Source of the DNA: Anisakis pegreffii
Lineage: Eukaryota > Nematoda > Chromadorea > Rhabditida > Anisakidae
Length of the DNA: 64,000 nt
Direction: 5' to 3'
Assembly (NCBI GenBank): GCA_035041965.1
Contig: JAPYMA010000661.1
Span: 29,208-93,207 of the forward strand
The number at the start of each line of letters is the position of its first letter. Positions within the stretch are counted from its first letter, which is position 1. A model generated the notes under the pieces. It made no database searches. It saw nothing but the letters and a program-made list of their open reading frames with translations, and was not told the DNA's origin. Below are positions 1 to 13,854 of the stretch, in pieces. The translations under genes were made by a program, and so were the position numbers.

Positions 1-134
1 TAGAAAGAAGGAGAACGCAGAACAACAAATGAAAATAACAATAAACCAATTATACAAAAATTTTTCAAGTGATTCGAAAAATAGATAAGCAAAACGATAA
101 TCAAAGCTAACTTAACGATACCGTGAAAACTCAC

Positions 135-3100
135 CGCAAATACACCCACTAAACGCCAAACGAATTCCAGCGTATCCTTCAGATTACCTTGAACGATTGT
201 TTCTGCTCTCAAATCTAAAATTATTCACGTTGCCATTCAAAAAAAAACAAATCATCGCATTCAAAAATAATTCCATTCAAAATCTGCGAGAACATTTTTT
301 CACTGAAATTTCGTCAAATATCCACACTACCATCTGAATACTTTGTATGCACTTTCTGTTCAGCATGCTTCAATTAATCATCACTTCAGTGATTCAAACA
401 AACCTCCGATATCAATTCCGTGGTTCTTAGCAGCATTCAGCACTTCGTTCATATTTTTCAACTTTCGTAGACGATCGCCACTTGGATTGCGTAGACAGCC
501 AATCACAGTGTTTGGCTCCAATCTGGCAACCAGTTCAACTGCTTTCCTGAAATCGCAAAGACTTCCTGCTGATTCAATCGAACTCACCCAATCGCAGATC
601 AAATTCTTCTCGCAACACATCCTCTCTATTGGATACTGCATCATTTGTCTCTTTAGTGAGTTTTTTTCGTCTTTAGAAAGAATCTCCAAAATGCTTGACT
701 ATGTCATCAATCAGAATAAGTATGCACACATCCTCCTCGTGTTATATTCATATCACATCAAAAAAATCACATTTCCAATCAAAGTTACTCAAAATGATAA
801 AAACCAAAATCACTCTAAATACCCACAACCATCAATCAAATCACAAACCCTAAAATGATGCCATCCGCGAGATCCGAACCGAAATTTTTGACCACAAACT
901 GGAATTCCTCGAAGAATCCTTGCTTGTATTCGGGTTTGAAACCGATTCTTGCCAACGCTTTCGGCAGACTTGCTCCTGACATCATTTCACGACTCAGTTC
1001 GCCCAGAACTTCCGTGATACTCTACAATATCAATTGTCAATAAAACATCAAACTCAACCTGACCTACCCACCTACCTTCAAAATCAATCAAATCGAGCAT
1101 ATCTTACACAAAACCACGACAATAATATAGCATGCTAAATACACGAGAGCACATTAAACACTAACAAAGTCACAATAACGAATGCCTAACTCAGATTTTC
1201 ACTAAACTTCAAGTGATACAAAAAACAACTCCACCGGTGACAAATAATAACAAATTGAGCACAACAAAATTTCTGAATTCTTCCATCTGACAAATGCCTT
1301 AAGACACTAACTTTCACTGATGAACTCCTTAAGAAGAGTCGTGGACGTCGCTCGGACAACTCGTCATCCTTGCGTGCCTCTTCAACGATGAACACAAACT
1401 GTAGAAACTTCGTGATGAAATGCTTAAGTAGCATCTTCTCGCCTGCTTCCGTGATTATCGTTCTGCAAAACCACCAAAACAATAATACCAGCAATCTAAT
1501 TGTTACACCTCATAACAACAATCGCTTCATTACGCAATTTATAACACCGATTTCTGAACTACGGAATTGGTGATCTCATCCGTCTCACGTCTCATACAAG
1601 AAAGACTTTACTGGAAATACAATAATGCTGCTACATCATAATTCAATTGAGTTTATGGACTAAAAATTCCCGGAAATGAAATTTAAGTTAGAGATAAACT
1701 CAATTACAATATAAAAATTCTTTAACCGATCTATAAAAACTCTATTATAATGTACGAATGTCATCATACTTCGCACGTCCTTGTACATATTTGCGATTGT
1801 TCATTATAATGGGATCCTTGAAAAGACGTTGTGCAATGAATGCCACCATTACGGCTCGAAAACTCTCTTTCGAAGGAACATCAATGGTGAGTCCGAATAC
1901 TGTTTCGAGTCCAAGACGTAACCAGAACGGTTGGAAATCAAACAGTAACTTGAGTAGTTTAGTTTGAAGACCTTAAATGAGACACTGATAATAATGCTAG
2001 AATGACACAAACAACAATAGGAGGAGATAACGATACCAAATAATAAAAGAACAGTAGAAGAAATAATAATGAAGATAGCCACAATAACAACGAATTAAAT
2101 AATAAGCGCACTCACCAATATGATGAAAAACCTTCTTGTCAGGAACGATCGCAATCTTCTCCTCTTCCACCATACGCGTTATCTTTGCGGGTATATCCGA
2201 ATTCTTGTAGAGTTGATTGACTCTACAACGTCAAACAACATTCTCAAATTTCATTCGAGAACACCATGAATAATCGTAATGATAATAGTAATATTAATAA
2301 TAACAATAATATTTTCACTACTACCTGCTTCTGATTGCCGTCATTCGTGCATCTGCAAAGAACGTCTTGAAATTGAAACCAGTTTGTTTATTCGGCTGCG
2401 ATTCCACTGCTTTCACATTTGATCGCGCATTGGGACCAGCCGCCAAAAGTTCTCGCAGATGACGATCGGCATCTAAAAATTTTCGTCAATCCAATCAAAC
2501 CAATAACTACCTATCTTTGTCGCCAGCTGTCGGAAGTGTAAAAGCTTCAATGTAATTTTTTCACTAGCACAGGGCGAAACTGAGGGACTGATATAATCGA
2601 AAGGGAATTCAGATGCCACCACGAACCATTTTTATTCCTTGCCGCTGTCTCATGAAAATTCTCATCGTCATCGCACTCATCCCTCAGCAAGTAATTCAGC
2701 CAGGTCGTCAACGCCTCAGCGTGTCGTTTATTTCGCTCATCCACATCGCACACCACATCCGTCGGTTGTGCCAACGTAAACGTTGTATCGCCTCAAGTTT
2801 TAATCAAAATTAAAAACCATTGCTGCTGAATGAAATCCGCTCAAAGTGAAAAATACTTCCGATAAGACTGATAACAACGATAAAAACAACACATCTGACA
2901 ACAGCAATAAAAACAAATATGACCATAATAAGACAAGTCAAGAGAATCACGTCACTTACCAGCCGTTCCTTTTGCCACCGTAAAAGTTTTGTCAATGTTG
3001 AGAGCCGTTTGGACGAGTGTTCTCGAAGTATCTGTCAAATTTTCGTTTGATGCCATCGGTGTTCTCATTGGTGTCGCCATCGGAGTTCGATAAACTGACA

Positions 3101-4534
3101 CCGGTGTTTGCAGGGTGTCAACGCCATGAGGGCCGCCAGCCGGTGCGGTTTCGTTGAGGAATTTCATCGCTGTTAAATTCAAATCGATGTGCTCCTTTTT
3201 GCTCGTTTGTGGTGTTCTGGCTAGTTTTGCGGCTGAAAGCGAATAAATTCGAGAATTTTATGGCAATTCTGAGTTCATCTTCGAACCAAATCTTAATGAA
3301 CTAGCGAAGACTATATTGATGAAGTGTGCTAACAACTTTTCAAAAAAACTTTTCTAAAATCAACTCACCACTTTGCGCTCTTCGTTCACTGTTTCGCATT
3401 CTCAACGCAGCCAACTTCTTTGCCATTTTCTGCTCAGACGCTCCAGTGCCGGGCGATATTCTCAGCTCAACTTCATCACCGTTTTGACAACGAAGCGCTG
3501 ATGATACAGCTGAAGCCAATATCATATCCTCATATGGATTATTGCAGAATATACTCAAGAATTGCTTTGCTAGGTGCTTTTATCATCCTTTTTGTAGAAA
3601 TATAAAAAGAAATCATCATTAATAATTCAAAAAATCCCATCTACAATAGCTCATAACGAACGAGAACAGTGGAATACGACAGCTGAATCAATTCAATAGT
3701 GTCTGAATGTTGAGGCCAGTATGTTGCATATGCACAAAGATTGTTTTGTTTTGATTTTGAATATGAATTCATTGAGGACTTGTTTTAGCATCGTTTTACA
3801 TAACACAAACTGACCAAATTTTCAAAGTCAGTGTTGTCAGTGTTTTCTAACCAGTGAAATCACTACGATGAAGTTGCGATGATGATAAATTTTTGAGAGA
3901 ATGAAACTGAAATAGTAGCATGGATTTTATAAACAATAATCTTACATTCGGCTCGTCTCCTCATCACTCTAGCAGTATCATCATCATCAGTCTCACGAGG
4001 TGAACGAGTGGCCAGTGATGATGAACGTATATGCGTTTGAGCTGGTAGACGTGGTACCGCAAATGACACATCATTCTGAACATCCATCATTCTACATTCT
4101 CGTGCTGCATTGCCGAATCGGAGAAAAATAGAATAGACGAAAACAGATTCACTTACCTCTTTATCCATAAGTTCTTCAATAGAAACCATAAATTCTTGGT
4201 GTTGTTTCATGATATTGCGACTGGCAGTGCTAGTGGTGGTTGATGTGGTGGTGGTGGTGGTTCGCATGATAGCACTCTCGCGCCATTCCACTGAACTCAT
4301 TCGGGGTGTGTGCATGAGCGTGGAGGACATGAAGCCCGGATCAGCACAAAGACTCATATTGTCCATCACATCACCTGAAAGTAACCGCAAGATAGCATCA
4401 TTAACATTAACATCTGTGTCAGAGAATATTGAGAATGAAACGAACTCACTTCCGAGTAGGATATCACGGCCGCTTTCATTCGGATCCATTATATTCCGAA
4501 ACGGTGTTCGATTTGGCACCGATTCACGCTCCAT
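135..4534 (-). CDS. ASPM: ASPM-like (abnormal spindle) protein, N-terminal part; 3' end lies beyond the window
   Basis: Thirteen phase-compatible exons, read right to left: 4450-4534, 4157-4374, 3946-4075, 3369-3569, 2960-3232, 2627-2791, 2325-2472, 2116-2222, 1770-1971, 1312-1462, 849-1021, 404-546, 135-214, giving 692 residues so far. The first ~300 residues are low-complexity, with a Thr run and TP sites (TPMATPMRTPMA) that could be CDK targets. Then come WLNYLL, FQPFWLRLGLETVFG, ELSREMMSGASLPKALARIG and a calponin-homology stretch containing FFEEFQFVVKNFGSDLADGI. These follow human ASPM in order and spacing (WLNFIL, NPLWLRIGLE, FSREFLSGEG, FDEFDFAVTNLAVDLQCGV). ASPM proteins focus microtubule minus ends at spindle poles. 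The second CH domain and IQ repeats would lie off the left edge. The start is the ATG at 4534, 29 bases after a strong acceptor. Family assignment is firm; the short exons at 3369-4075 are less certain. Confidence 0.88.
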
Positions 4535-4555
4535 TTTCTCTCGTCAAAACTTCTT

Positions 4556-4575
4556 GTTTGATCTGAGATAAGAAA
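4556..4575 (-). promoter_or_regulatory. Probable 5' splice acceptor (spliced-leader site) of the ASPM gene
   Basis: On the minus strand a pyrimidine-rich TTTTCTTATCTCAG ends at 4563, 29 bases upstream of the ATG, and no upstream exon is apparent. This is the layout expected of a nematode trans-splice acceptor. An ordinary 5'UTR intron is the alternative. Confidence 0.4.
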
Positions 4576-5454
4576 ACAAGGAATTCAAAATTTTAGAAGT
4601 AAACAGTCTTTTGAGAACTTCACTGATATAGCATCATCAACCGAGGAGAATCTAAAATTACCATTCAAACACGCCAACAATACGTTCACTTCATTCATGC
4701 TCATGACCAACCCAGTATAAACAGCGAATCTAATGACAAGCAAACTAAAATACTTGAAATAATGAATTCTGAATATCAAAAAAAAGAAGTCACACAGAAT
4801 ATGCTGAAATAAGAAATAAGAAAAATAGCCCACAATAAAAATCTCACAATCCGATGAAGAAGTTAAAATTTACAAAAGCAACACCAACCGATCGTCAGTG
4901 CAAAATTAACTTGAATGAGAACTCCTTCAAAAATATTACGCAAAAGATTTAGACTTCACAATTGAGATGGTCAGTAGATATGAGTCAAATGAATCGTGTT
5001 CATTCTCATCATTGACAGCAACTTTGCAAATGAACAAAACAACCCTAAAGGTAAAATACTTGAAGAATATGACCGAAAAAAGGGACTGAACGCGAGAGAG
5101 ATTCCGCATTCCCTTCGATTCACTTGAGGGGATATGAGAAATCCCTTAGTTGGGTGATTTTGATAATTTGAGATCTAATATGAGAGATTTTGTTTGTAAG
5201 ACACTATATTCAAACCATCTATTCCCGCTCTTTAATCTAGTCCACGGCGGCGTTCCACCAAAATCGCGCAGTTGTCAAAGAGAACTCTCAGTTATTACCA
5301 ATATCACATTCTTCCTTCCTTGGCACTCTTCTTTCTCCGCAGCCAACGATAATACCGTTCAGATCATCCGCCTTCTTAAAATTCTGAATTCGACCATAGA
5401 TTTGTCTAGCACTAAGGTTTTGAGCTACCTTCCCTTAGTAATGATTATATCAAT
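4576..5454. other. Intergenic, nothing recognised
   Basis: No phase-consistent exon set was found on either strand. The open frame at 5150-5509 on the plus strand has no domain signature and runs into the trinucleotide repeat. Confidence 0.4.
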
Positions 5455-7760
<2,306 letters not shown>

Positions 7761-8620
7761 CATGTGTTCTGTTCTATTCCATTCTACTGATCCCTTTTTG
7801 ATAGCTCTTCTGTTCCACCCTCTTATAGTTATGTTCCATCCCGTGACCCCCTCTGATATTTCAAATCGTTCTTTTCTTTTCCATTTTCCCATTTAAACTG
7901 TTTTGTTCAAAAAACGGAGAAGAATTAGTGTCGGAAAAGATTGTTCACAGTGGGAGTTTACCGGATTTGGCGTGATGAATTGGAAAAAGAATTATTATTA
8001 TTATTATTATTATTACTAATTTCTTTATATTATCTTTACATGGTGAAATAATTGGCTGGTTATGCTGCTTGTTACAACGGTCATCGCAATTCTGTCTCAT
8101 CTTTCTTTGCATTTCTCATCAATGCACTTATTTGGTTAATGTATTCACTGCATACAGTAATGCTGTGCTTTCATTGGTTGATTGTGTGAATGCTACCGTA
8201 TATCAGCACTGCTCACTTATTCATCATCTCTATCCATATAACACCTTTACTGCCTTGTTGTTTTCATCTTTGCCCGTTTCCTATTAAGATTATTATCTTT
8301 CTGCGCCTCAGTACTGTTTTCATATACTATGCCGTTGACCAACCACTAGAAGTTAGTATGTTGTTGGGTCAACACACTAATAGAAACTATCAAACGATCA
8401 TTACTACTGCCTTGTTTGTAATCATTAGCTGCTATTGCGTTGAATAGGCAAATAAGACTATCTTATATTGCATTAAAATTATCAGAATAATGAGAAAAGA
8501 GAACAATATTAAAGCAATGAATGCAAATATGTATACATAGACAATATAACTTATTTCATACATATAAATGAATGGGAAACATTAACAATTCAAAAAACTG
8601 AGATATCACTTGATTTAAAT
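7761..8620. other. Unassigned A/T-rich sequence
   Basis: Plus-strand open frames at 8069-8287 and 8190-8447 overlap, lack domain features and have no convincing splice context. A short ATT run lies near 7993-8017. I see no gene that can be supported. Confidence 0.35.
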
Positions 8621-8845
8621 TGTTATTTTTTTATTTTTCGATTTCATTTTTTTAATTTTATTTTTTATTTTTCTATTTTTTATTTTTTATTATTTTTTTA
8701 TTTTTTATTTTTTATTTTTTATTTTTTTATTTTTTATTTTTTTTATTTTCTATTTAATTATTTTTTATTTTTTTATTTTTTTCATTTTTTTTATATTTTT
8801 TGTTTTTTTTATTATTTTCATTATTATTATTTTTTGGTTTTTCAT
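8621..8845. repeat. T-rich simple sequence (TTTTTTA-type)
   Basis: About 225 bases of T runs broken by single A residues (ATTTTTT-like units of varying length), ending in a short ATT run. It is low-complexity sequence with no coding potential. Confidence 0.9.
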
Positions 8846-9700
8846 TTTTATTTGATGAATCGTCGATCGTTTCCGTTGTAGATGTTGCCTTCCCAGAACA
8901 TGTTCGCGTGATGGAGTTCAGTTCCATTTGGATGATGTTATGAGGTCATCCGTATGCATGAAGCGATTATTTTGATGTCGTCGAATATTTGTTAATTGCA
9001 ACTTCTTTCAGATTGTTTTAATACAATATACATCATCGCTTCAGTGCTAAATTCCATTATCTCTTGTTCAGTTCACGTAAACTGTAATGTTCTTCTTGAG
9101 ACATTGATATGCTGATGAGGACAGGTAAGGAATTGGGGGTATTGTCATTAATTTGTTGAGCGATCAGACTGATTTCTGCACAACTGACAATGATGAGCAG
9201 TACTGGAGCAATGCTGTTGATTGCTGTTACTTCGATTATTGAAAATGAAGTTCATATTTGAAATTATCACATTTGAAGCCATGCTCATCAGGATTACGTT
9301 TGATAACGACATAATATGGATGCTGCTTGAAAGCAGTTGGGGGATGGATATATTTGGTGGAGGGAGAGATCATCAGGATAGTGCAGAGCAGTCGTATTGA
9401 ATCTGACTCGGTCTGCTTCAACTGCTTCGAGATGTCGAATCTGCTTGAAACGGGTAGCAGAATAACGATGGGCGCTCTGGATGAAAGTGATATTCTTCAT
9501 TGTGGTGAAGAAATAATCCATATTCGTAATTGACATTGATTCCGACATTCCGCAATAATAGTTGAGACTGATTTGAGCCGGGAACAAGCTGGGAAGGAGA
9601 AGATATATGAAGGTTGAATGATTTGTCGTTGAGAGTTGAATGTTGCGTTGGATAGAACATTGATATTAATACAAATTGAAAACATACAATACATATGAAC
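8846..9700. other. Possible coding remnant on the minus strand, unresolved
   Basis: Between 9236 and 9723 all three minus frames stay open in turn, for example the stretch ending PSPNCFQAASILCRYQT and another ending NFKYELHFQ. No phase-consistent exon chain could be built. It may be a decayed gene or chance open sequence. I assign no function. Confidence 0.2.
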
Positions 9701-9736
9701 AAATTATGCGATATTGTCAACAATATCGCATAATTT
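9701..9736. repeat. Perfect inverted repeat, 16-bp arms, 4-nt spacer
   Basis: AAATTATGCGATATTG at 9701-9716 and its exact reverse complement at 9721-9736 flank a TCAA spacer. Any transcript would form a tight hairpin. No neighbouring gene explains it. Confidence 0.9.
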
Positions 9737-10069
9737 TTAACACGTGATCAGGTCCGTAACAAGGATCCTCTTATTGGGGTTGAAATAATTGCTGAAGGAT
9801 GTCACCTCTAGCTTCGAGACATTCTCTATCTATCCTCCCATAAGTTCCTTCAATAATGTCTTATCCCCCTTCTTCTGAACATCAGTAGTTTCCCAAAGGG
9901 ATTCCCTTATCTTGCCCAGGATACGGACCTGTACATGAGATGTCGATATAGATAATACATATGAATGCATGCAATAATTATCAATTATATGTTTTAATTT
10001 CTTAAGATTTGCCTATTCAATGCACAATTCATTACATTACATTCATTTAGTAGTAATGGTCATACTGTA

Positions 10070-10364
10070 GATCACCGGGATTGCGGTTAGGCACTGTTGC
10101 AGATGCAATTTTCCTCTCGCCAGTTTGGCAATTTCTCTCATCTTACGAACTCGCGCCACTCCAGCACTATTTGAAAACATGGCGTTCATTTTCGTTCATA
10201 TCATTTTCATTAATTCGCTGTGTGGATAACGTGTGCATTATATATGTTTTATTCGAGGAATAATAACGAATACGTTCCTGAATAAGTAGCACTTGACATA
10301 GGTTGAATAAATCATAACTTGTATCAAGTGCTGATTATTAAGGAATGTATCATTCCCGGTGATC
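10070..10364. mobile_element. MITE-like element with terminal and nested inverted repeats
   Basis: GATCACCGGGA at 10070-10080 is matched by its reverse complement TCCCGGTGATC at 10354-10364. Just inside the right end is a second, longer imperfect inverted repeat. ATACGTTCCTGAATAAGT plus AGCACTTGA (from about 10270) pairs with TCAAGTGCT plus GATTATTAAGGAATGTAT (ending about 10350). The element is about 295 bp, non-coding and strongly foldable, as expected for a non-autonomous DNA transposon. No clear target-site duplication was verified. Confidence 0.5.
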
Positions 10365-11649
10365 CACCAGTTTATGAAATACAATATTTTCATAACAAAT
10401 ACTAATAAGATATAGCAGCTAAGGAGTAATGATTTATTTTCTATTTATATGATCGTTTGATGAACTTATTTATCTATAAATATTCTACAAATTAACTTGG
10501 TTTATTTTCTAATTCCTTGAATGACACTCAGTTTTTATGACATCATTTGCGTGCTGTACGGTAGCATTCAGTTATATCAACATAGCTGATTAAAATTATT
10601 CTTGAATACAGTTACCAAATTTTAAAATGCTATCTGGGATGCTTTCCAGAATCTTACATATTATTTATTGTGTTCTCATTTCTAATATCTTTCTGTTACT
10701 CATGAGCACATAACTGACGATAATTTTTATCGTGATTCAGTGTGCTCTGACCGTTATAACAATTCGAATTTCTAGCAGCGTTTGCAGCCCTTCACCAAAA
10801 TGAAACATTTTTGACTGTATGCAACTGAAAAGTGGTGCACGAAGAATGCTTGGCACCAAGATGTAGCTATGAAAACTAGACCGCAAACACTGTAAAATTC
10901 TCTTCACTCCGTTTTCACTAATCCCACATGGAACTGTCCCTGGTAAACTACTTTGCGAAAAGTTCCACAATGCGAGCATAAAAATTCAAAATTCTCAAAT
11001 TACTTCATCACAAAAAAGATGGCCTGTTCGTTGAATAATCCAGTTGTTGGATTGCTGTGTTGCTAACGAAATATTGAATCCATTCGCTCGTCTTCTCCAA
11101 CTCTTCGTCTTGAACCACATCCACTGACGTCGCGAATACTTCTTATCGATCTCCATCGTACTCTGCTCATCCCCTGAACATATTCAGCTCGTATTATTTC
11201 GATTCCACCTTTTTGTGAATTACCCATATCCTACTAATATAACTTACTACCCCAACGAACAGCCTCACCCCTCCCTCGAGCAAGTTCAGCATCTTTACCC
11301 ACAAATGAACCTGACCTAACTTCTGTAACACACCTCGAAAGCACTCGTAATTTGGGAATGATCATGCACACGCCCACATGCGTGACGGTGAACGTGACAT
11401 TCCATGATTCAAATCCATTCCAACAAGAGAGAGAGTGTGTGAAACCAAGAGAGTGTCAGGCAGTGCTTCTGTTATGGAATTTCATGTGACAGTTTCAGAG
11501 ACGAGAGTGTGCATGAAATCGAGAGAGCATTTCGAGAATGTTCTTTGAGAATAGATGGAATGCGAGAGCTATCAGCACGAAATGTTACCATAATCTTATC
11601 ATCAAATGATATCGTTTGAATTGATTTCATGTCCTCATTATCGCGGAAT

Positions 11650-11714
11650 GTTCAAAATGCCTATTGAACGAATGTCTTGCACATGGAAATATTCGTTCAA
11701 TAGGCATTTTGAAC
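11650..11714. repeat. 24-bp perfect inverted repeat with 17-nt loop (hairpin)
   Basis: The arm at 11650-11673 (GTTCAAAATGCC followed by TATTGAACGAAT) is exactly reverse-complemented at 11691-11714. A few further A-T and G-T pairs extend the stem outward. The size resembles a small-RNA precursor hairpin, but the arm perfection fits a recent inverted duplication or palindromic transposon end equally well. Confidence 0.85.
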
Positions 11715-11738
11715 GTTTACGATACATCCTGTACATGG

Positions 11739-12397
11739 AAATATATCGTGAGAATTGATAAAACATGTGAATGGATATAGAACGATGGTGTGACATCAGT
11801 TAACTGCTTTCTCAAGGAGATGCAGTCTTCGATATTGCTTGTTGATGGATGATGTACAATAACATGTGCAATTAGCATCAGTTTCAGCAGTGATCATGAA
11901 TGCAGATTGTTTGTGTATAATGCTAATATTTGAAATGCGATTAGAATTTGTAACAGTACATAATGTGATCCGTTTTATTCAACGTGTTTATATTGGACGA
12001 TTTTTTCTGATGCGTTGAATGAAGTAAAAAAGTTGAATAATGTCGTGCAGCTACAAGTTCATTAAGATTGCTAATATATTCAACTGACTTCACAATTTCC
12101 GACATTATCAAAGCAGTAGTGATCAAGATTAGAAATTTTGAGAAGTATAAAATACTGATGAAAAATTGTACTGAATACGGCAATATCCGCTCCGTAAATA
12201 TTTCATTGAATCATTTTTCTTTTTGCAGTGAATTATTTTCCTTTCAGGTATGATTGTTATTCTATTCTGAAGCTAAATGCTGTCGATGAATGCTGTGCTG
12301 TACATATCAACCGGTTATGAGAGATACGATCAATTTTTTGAAGTGGACGGATATATCGTGAACATTGATAAAACATATGAATTGATATGGAACGATG
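11739..12397 (+). repeat. Direct repeat pair, ~50 bp, about 600 bp apart
   Basis: Sequence at 11739-11790 (TATATCGTGAGAATTGATAA and onward to GAACGATGGT) recurs with few changes at 12346-12397. The second copy abuts the AAT repeat that starts at 12407. The coordinates here span both copies and the unique DNA between them. Confidence 0.7.
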
Positions 12398-12406
12398 GTA
12401 TAACGT

Positions 12407-12506
12407 TATAATAATAATAATAAATAATCATAATAATAATAATAAGAATAATAAGAATAATAAGAATAATGAGAATAATAATAATAACAATAATAATAAT
12501 AATAAC

Positions 12507-12576
<70 letters not shown>

Positions 12577-12612
12577 GCCATGATAACAACCATAACAATC
12601 GCAATAATAATG
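12407..12612. repeat. Second (AAT)n microsatellite
   Basis: About 200 bp of AAT with AAG/AAC interruptions, near-pure in the middle. It produces an Asn-homopolymer open frame that is not a gene. Confidence 0.95.
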
Positions 12613-13854
12613 ATCAACTTTCTCAAATTCAAGCATAAGGATGGATGACTATTCGTCCATAATTATTAGTAATGACATTGCTTGCAGTGAATTAACAACA
12701 AAAAATGGTGAAAATAAGCTGATCATAACCTGATCCATGATGATGGATGATTCGCCCTTATGATGTACATTATCTCACATAAATTTTCAGATCAGCTTAT
12801 ATTTCGATCCCTTTCTTATCACATTGGTTATCTCACCTTTTGTATTGTCTGTTAAGACGTTCATGGGAACGTCTGAATTTCATTAAACACTCACTAATTT
12901 AAATTAATTTCGCGATTCACTGAACGCGATCCGTCCGGAATTGAAAATAATTTGAATAATTTAAACATACCTTCACCAATTAATATAATATGTGAATAAC
13001 ATGAAATACACATGACATTTTCTAATACACGAAACATAAGACGTAACGGATAATTACCAATTTCACCTAATAATCAGTTTATGGACCGTTGCCTTAAATT
13101 CTTCTCGCGATTCGATAATCGCGACACACGATCTTGATTTAGTCGGTGAAAACTGAAACATTTTCAACATCAATGTAAACGGATACATCGTCGAAGCCTG
13201 ATGATTTGAAAGATTTGGTGATAGGATAGCAACTCATTCGGTCTTTTGGACATCGACTGGTGAATTACCGGTAAATCGATTGTATCGTTCGAATAAGCAG
13301 AAGAATGCGAAGTTCTTTTGCTGAAGAACGGTCAATAGAAGTCATCTAGCAGATGCAATAAGGAATGTTTGAAGTAACAGCGCAGCAAGAATTAATTCGT
13401 CGAAAATTTCAACTTTCCGTCAAGACGTTAGCTAATATTTCAGTTAATTCTATGCAGTTATATGATCATCAGCTCAATAGAAACGTAATGAATGTTGCAT
13501 GAATTCGAGTAGAATTCTCAGAAACGATGAACATTTACGTTTGATAATGGATTGAGAACTGATCATTCACACCATTCGAACTATACAATGCCATTGTTCA
13601 GCATCTTCAATCTCAAAAGCTCGAATATCACATCATTATTAAGTAATATTTTTGGATAGTTAATCAGTACGCGACTGTGTTTGCAAATTTCAGATCGAAA
13701 ATGGAATTTTATCACTTTCAGTGAATATGTTTTGATCTTGAAATCATCTCGTCACCATTTTGGCAATTATACTAAAAAAATTTTTTAAAATGAATGCAAG
13801 GAAACATATGAAGTGATTTATTGACAACATCCAAATTATTAAAACAAAATCGTT
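12613..13854. other. Intergenic, small palindromes only
   Basis: No exon chain was found. A short palindrome, AGACGTTC/GAACGTCT, lies at 12855-12874. Confidence 0.4.

Noticed and set aside
9236..9723. A secreted-protein gene on the minus strand
   Set aside because: Three overlapping frames look coding-like in parts, but no splice solution joins them and none shows a known motif.
10737..10979. 80-codon minus-strand open frame
   Set aside because: Composition is plausible but there is no start context, splice partner or motif.
12330..12638. Open frames with Asn or Tyr homopolymers
   Set aside because: Artefact of the second AAT microsatellite.
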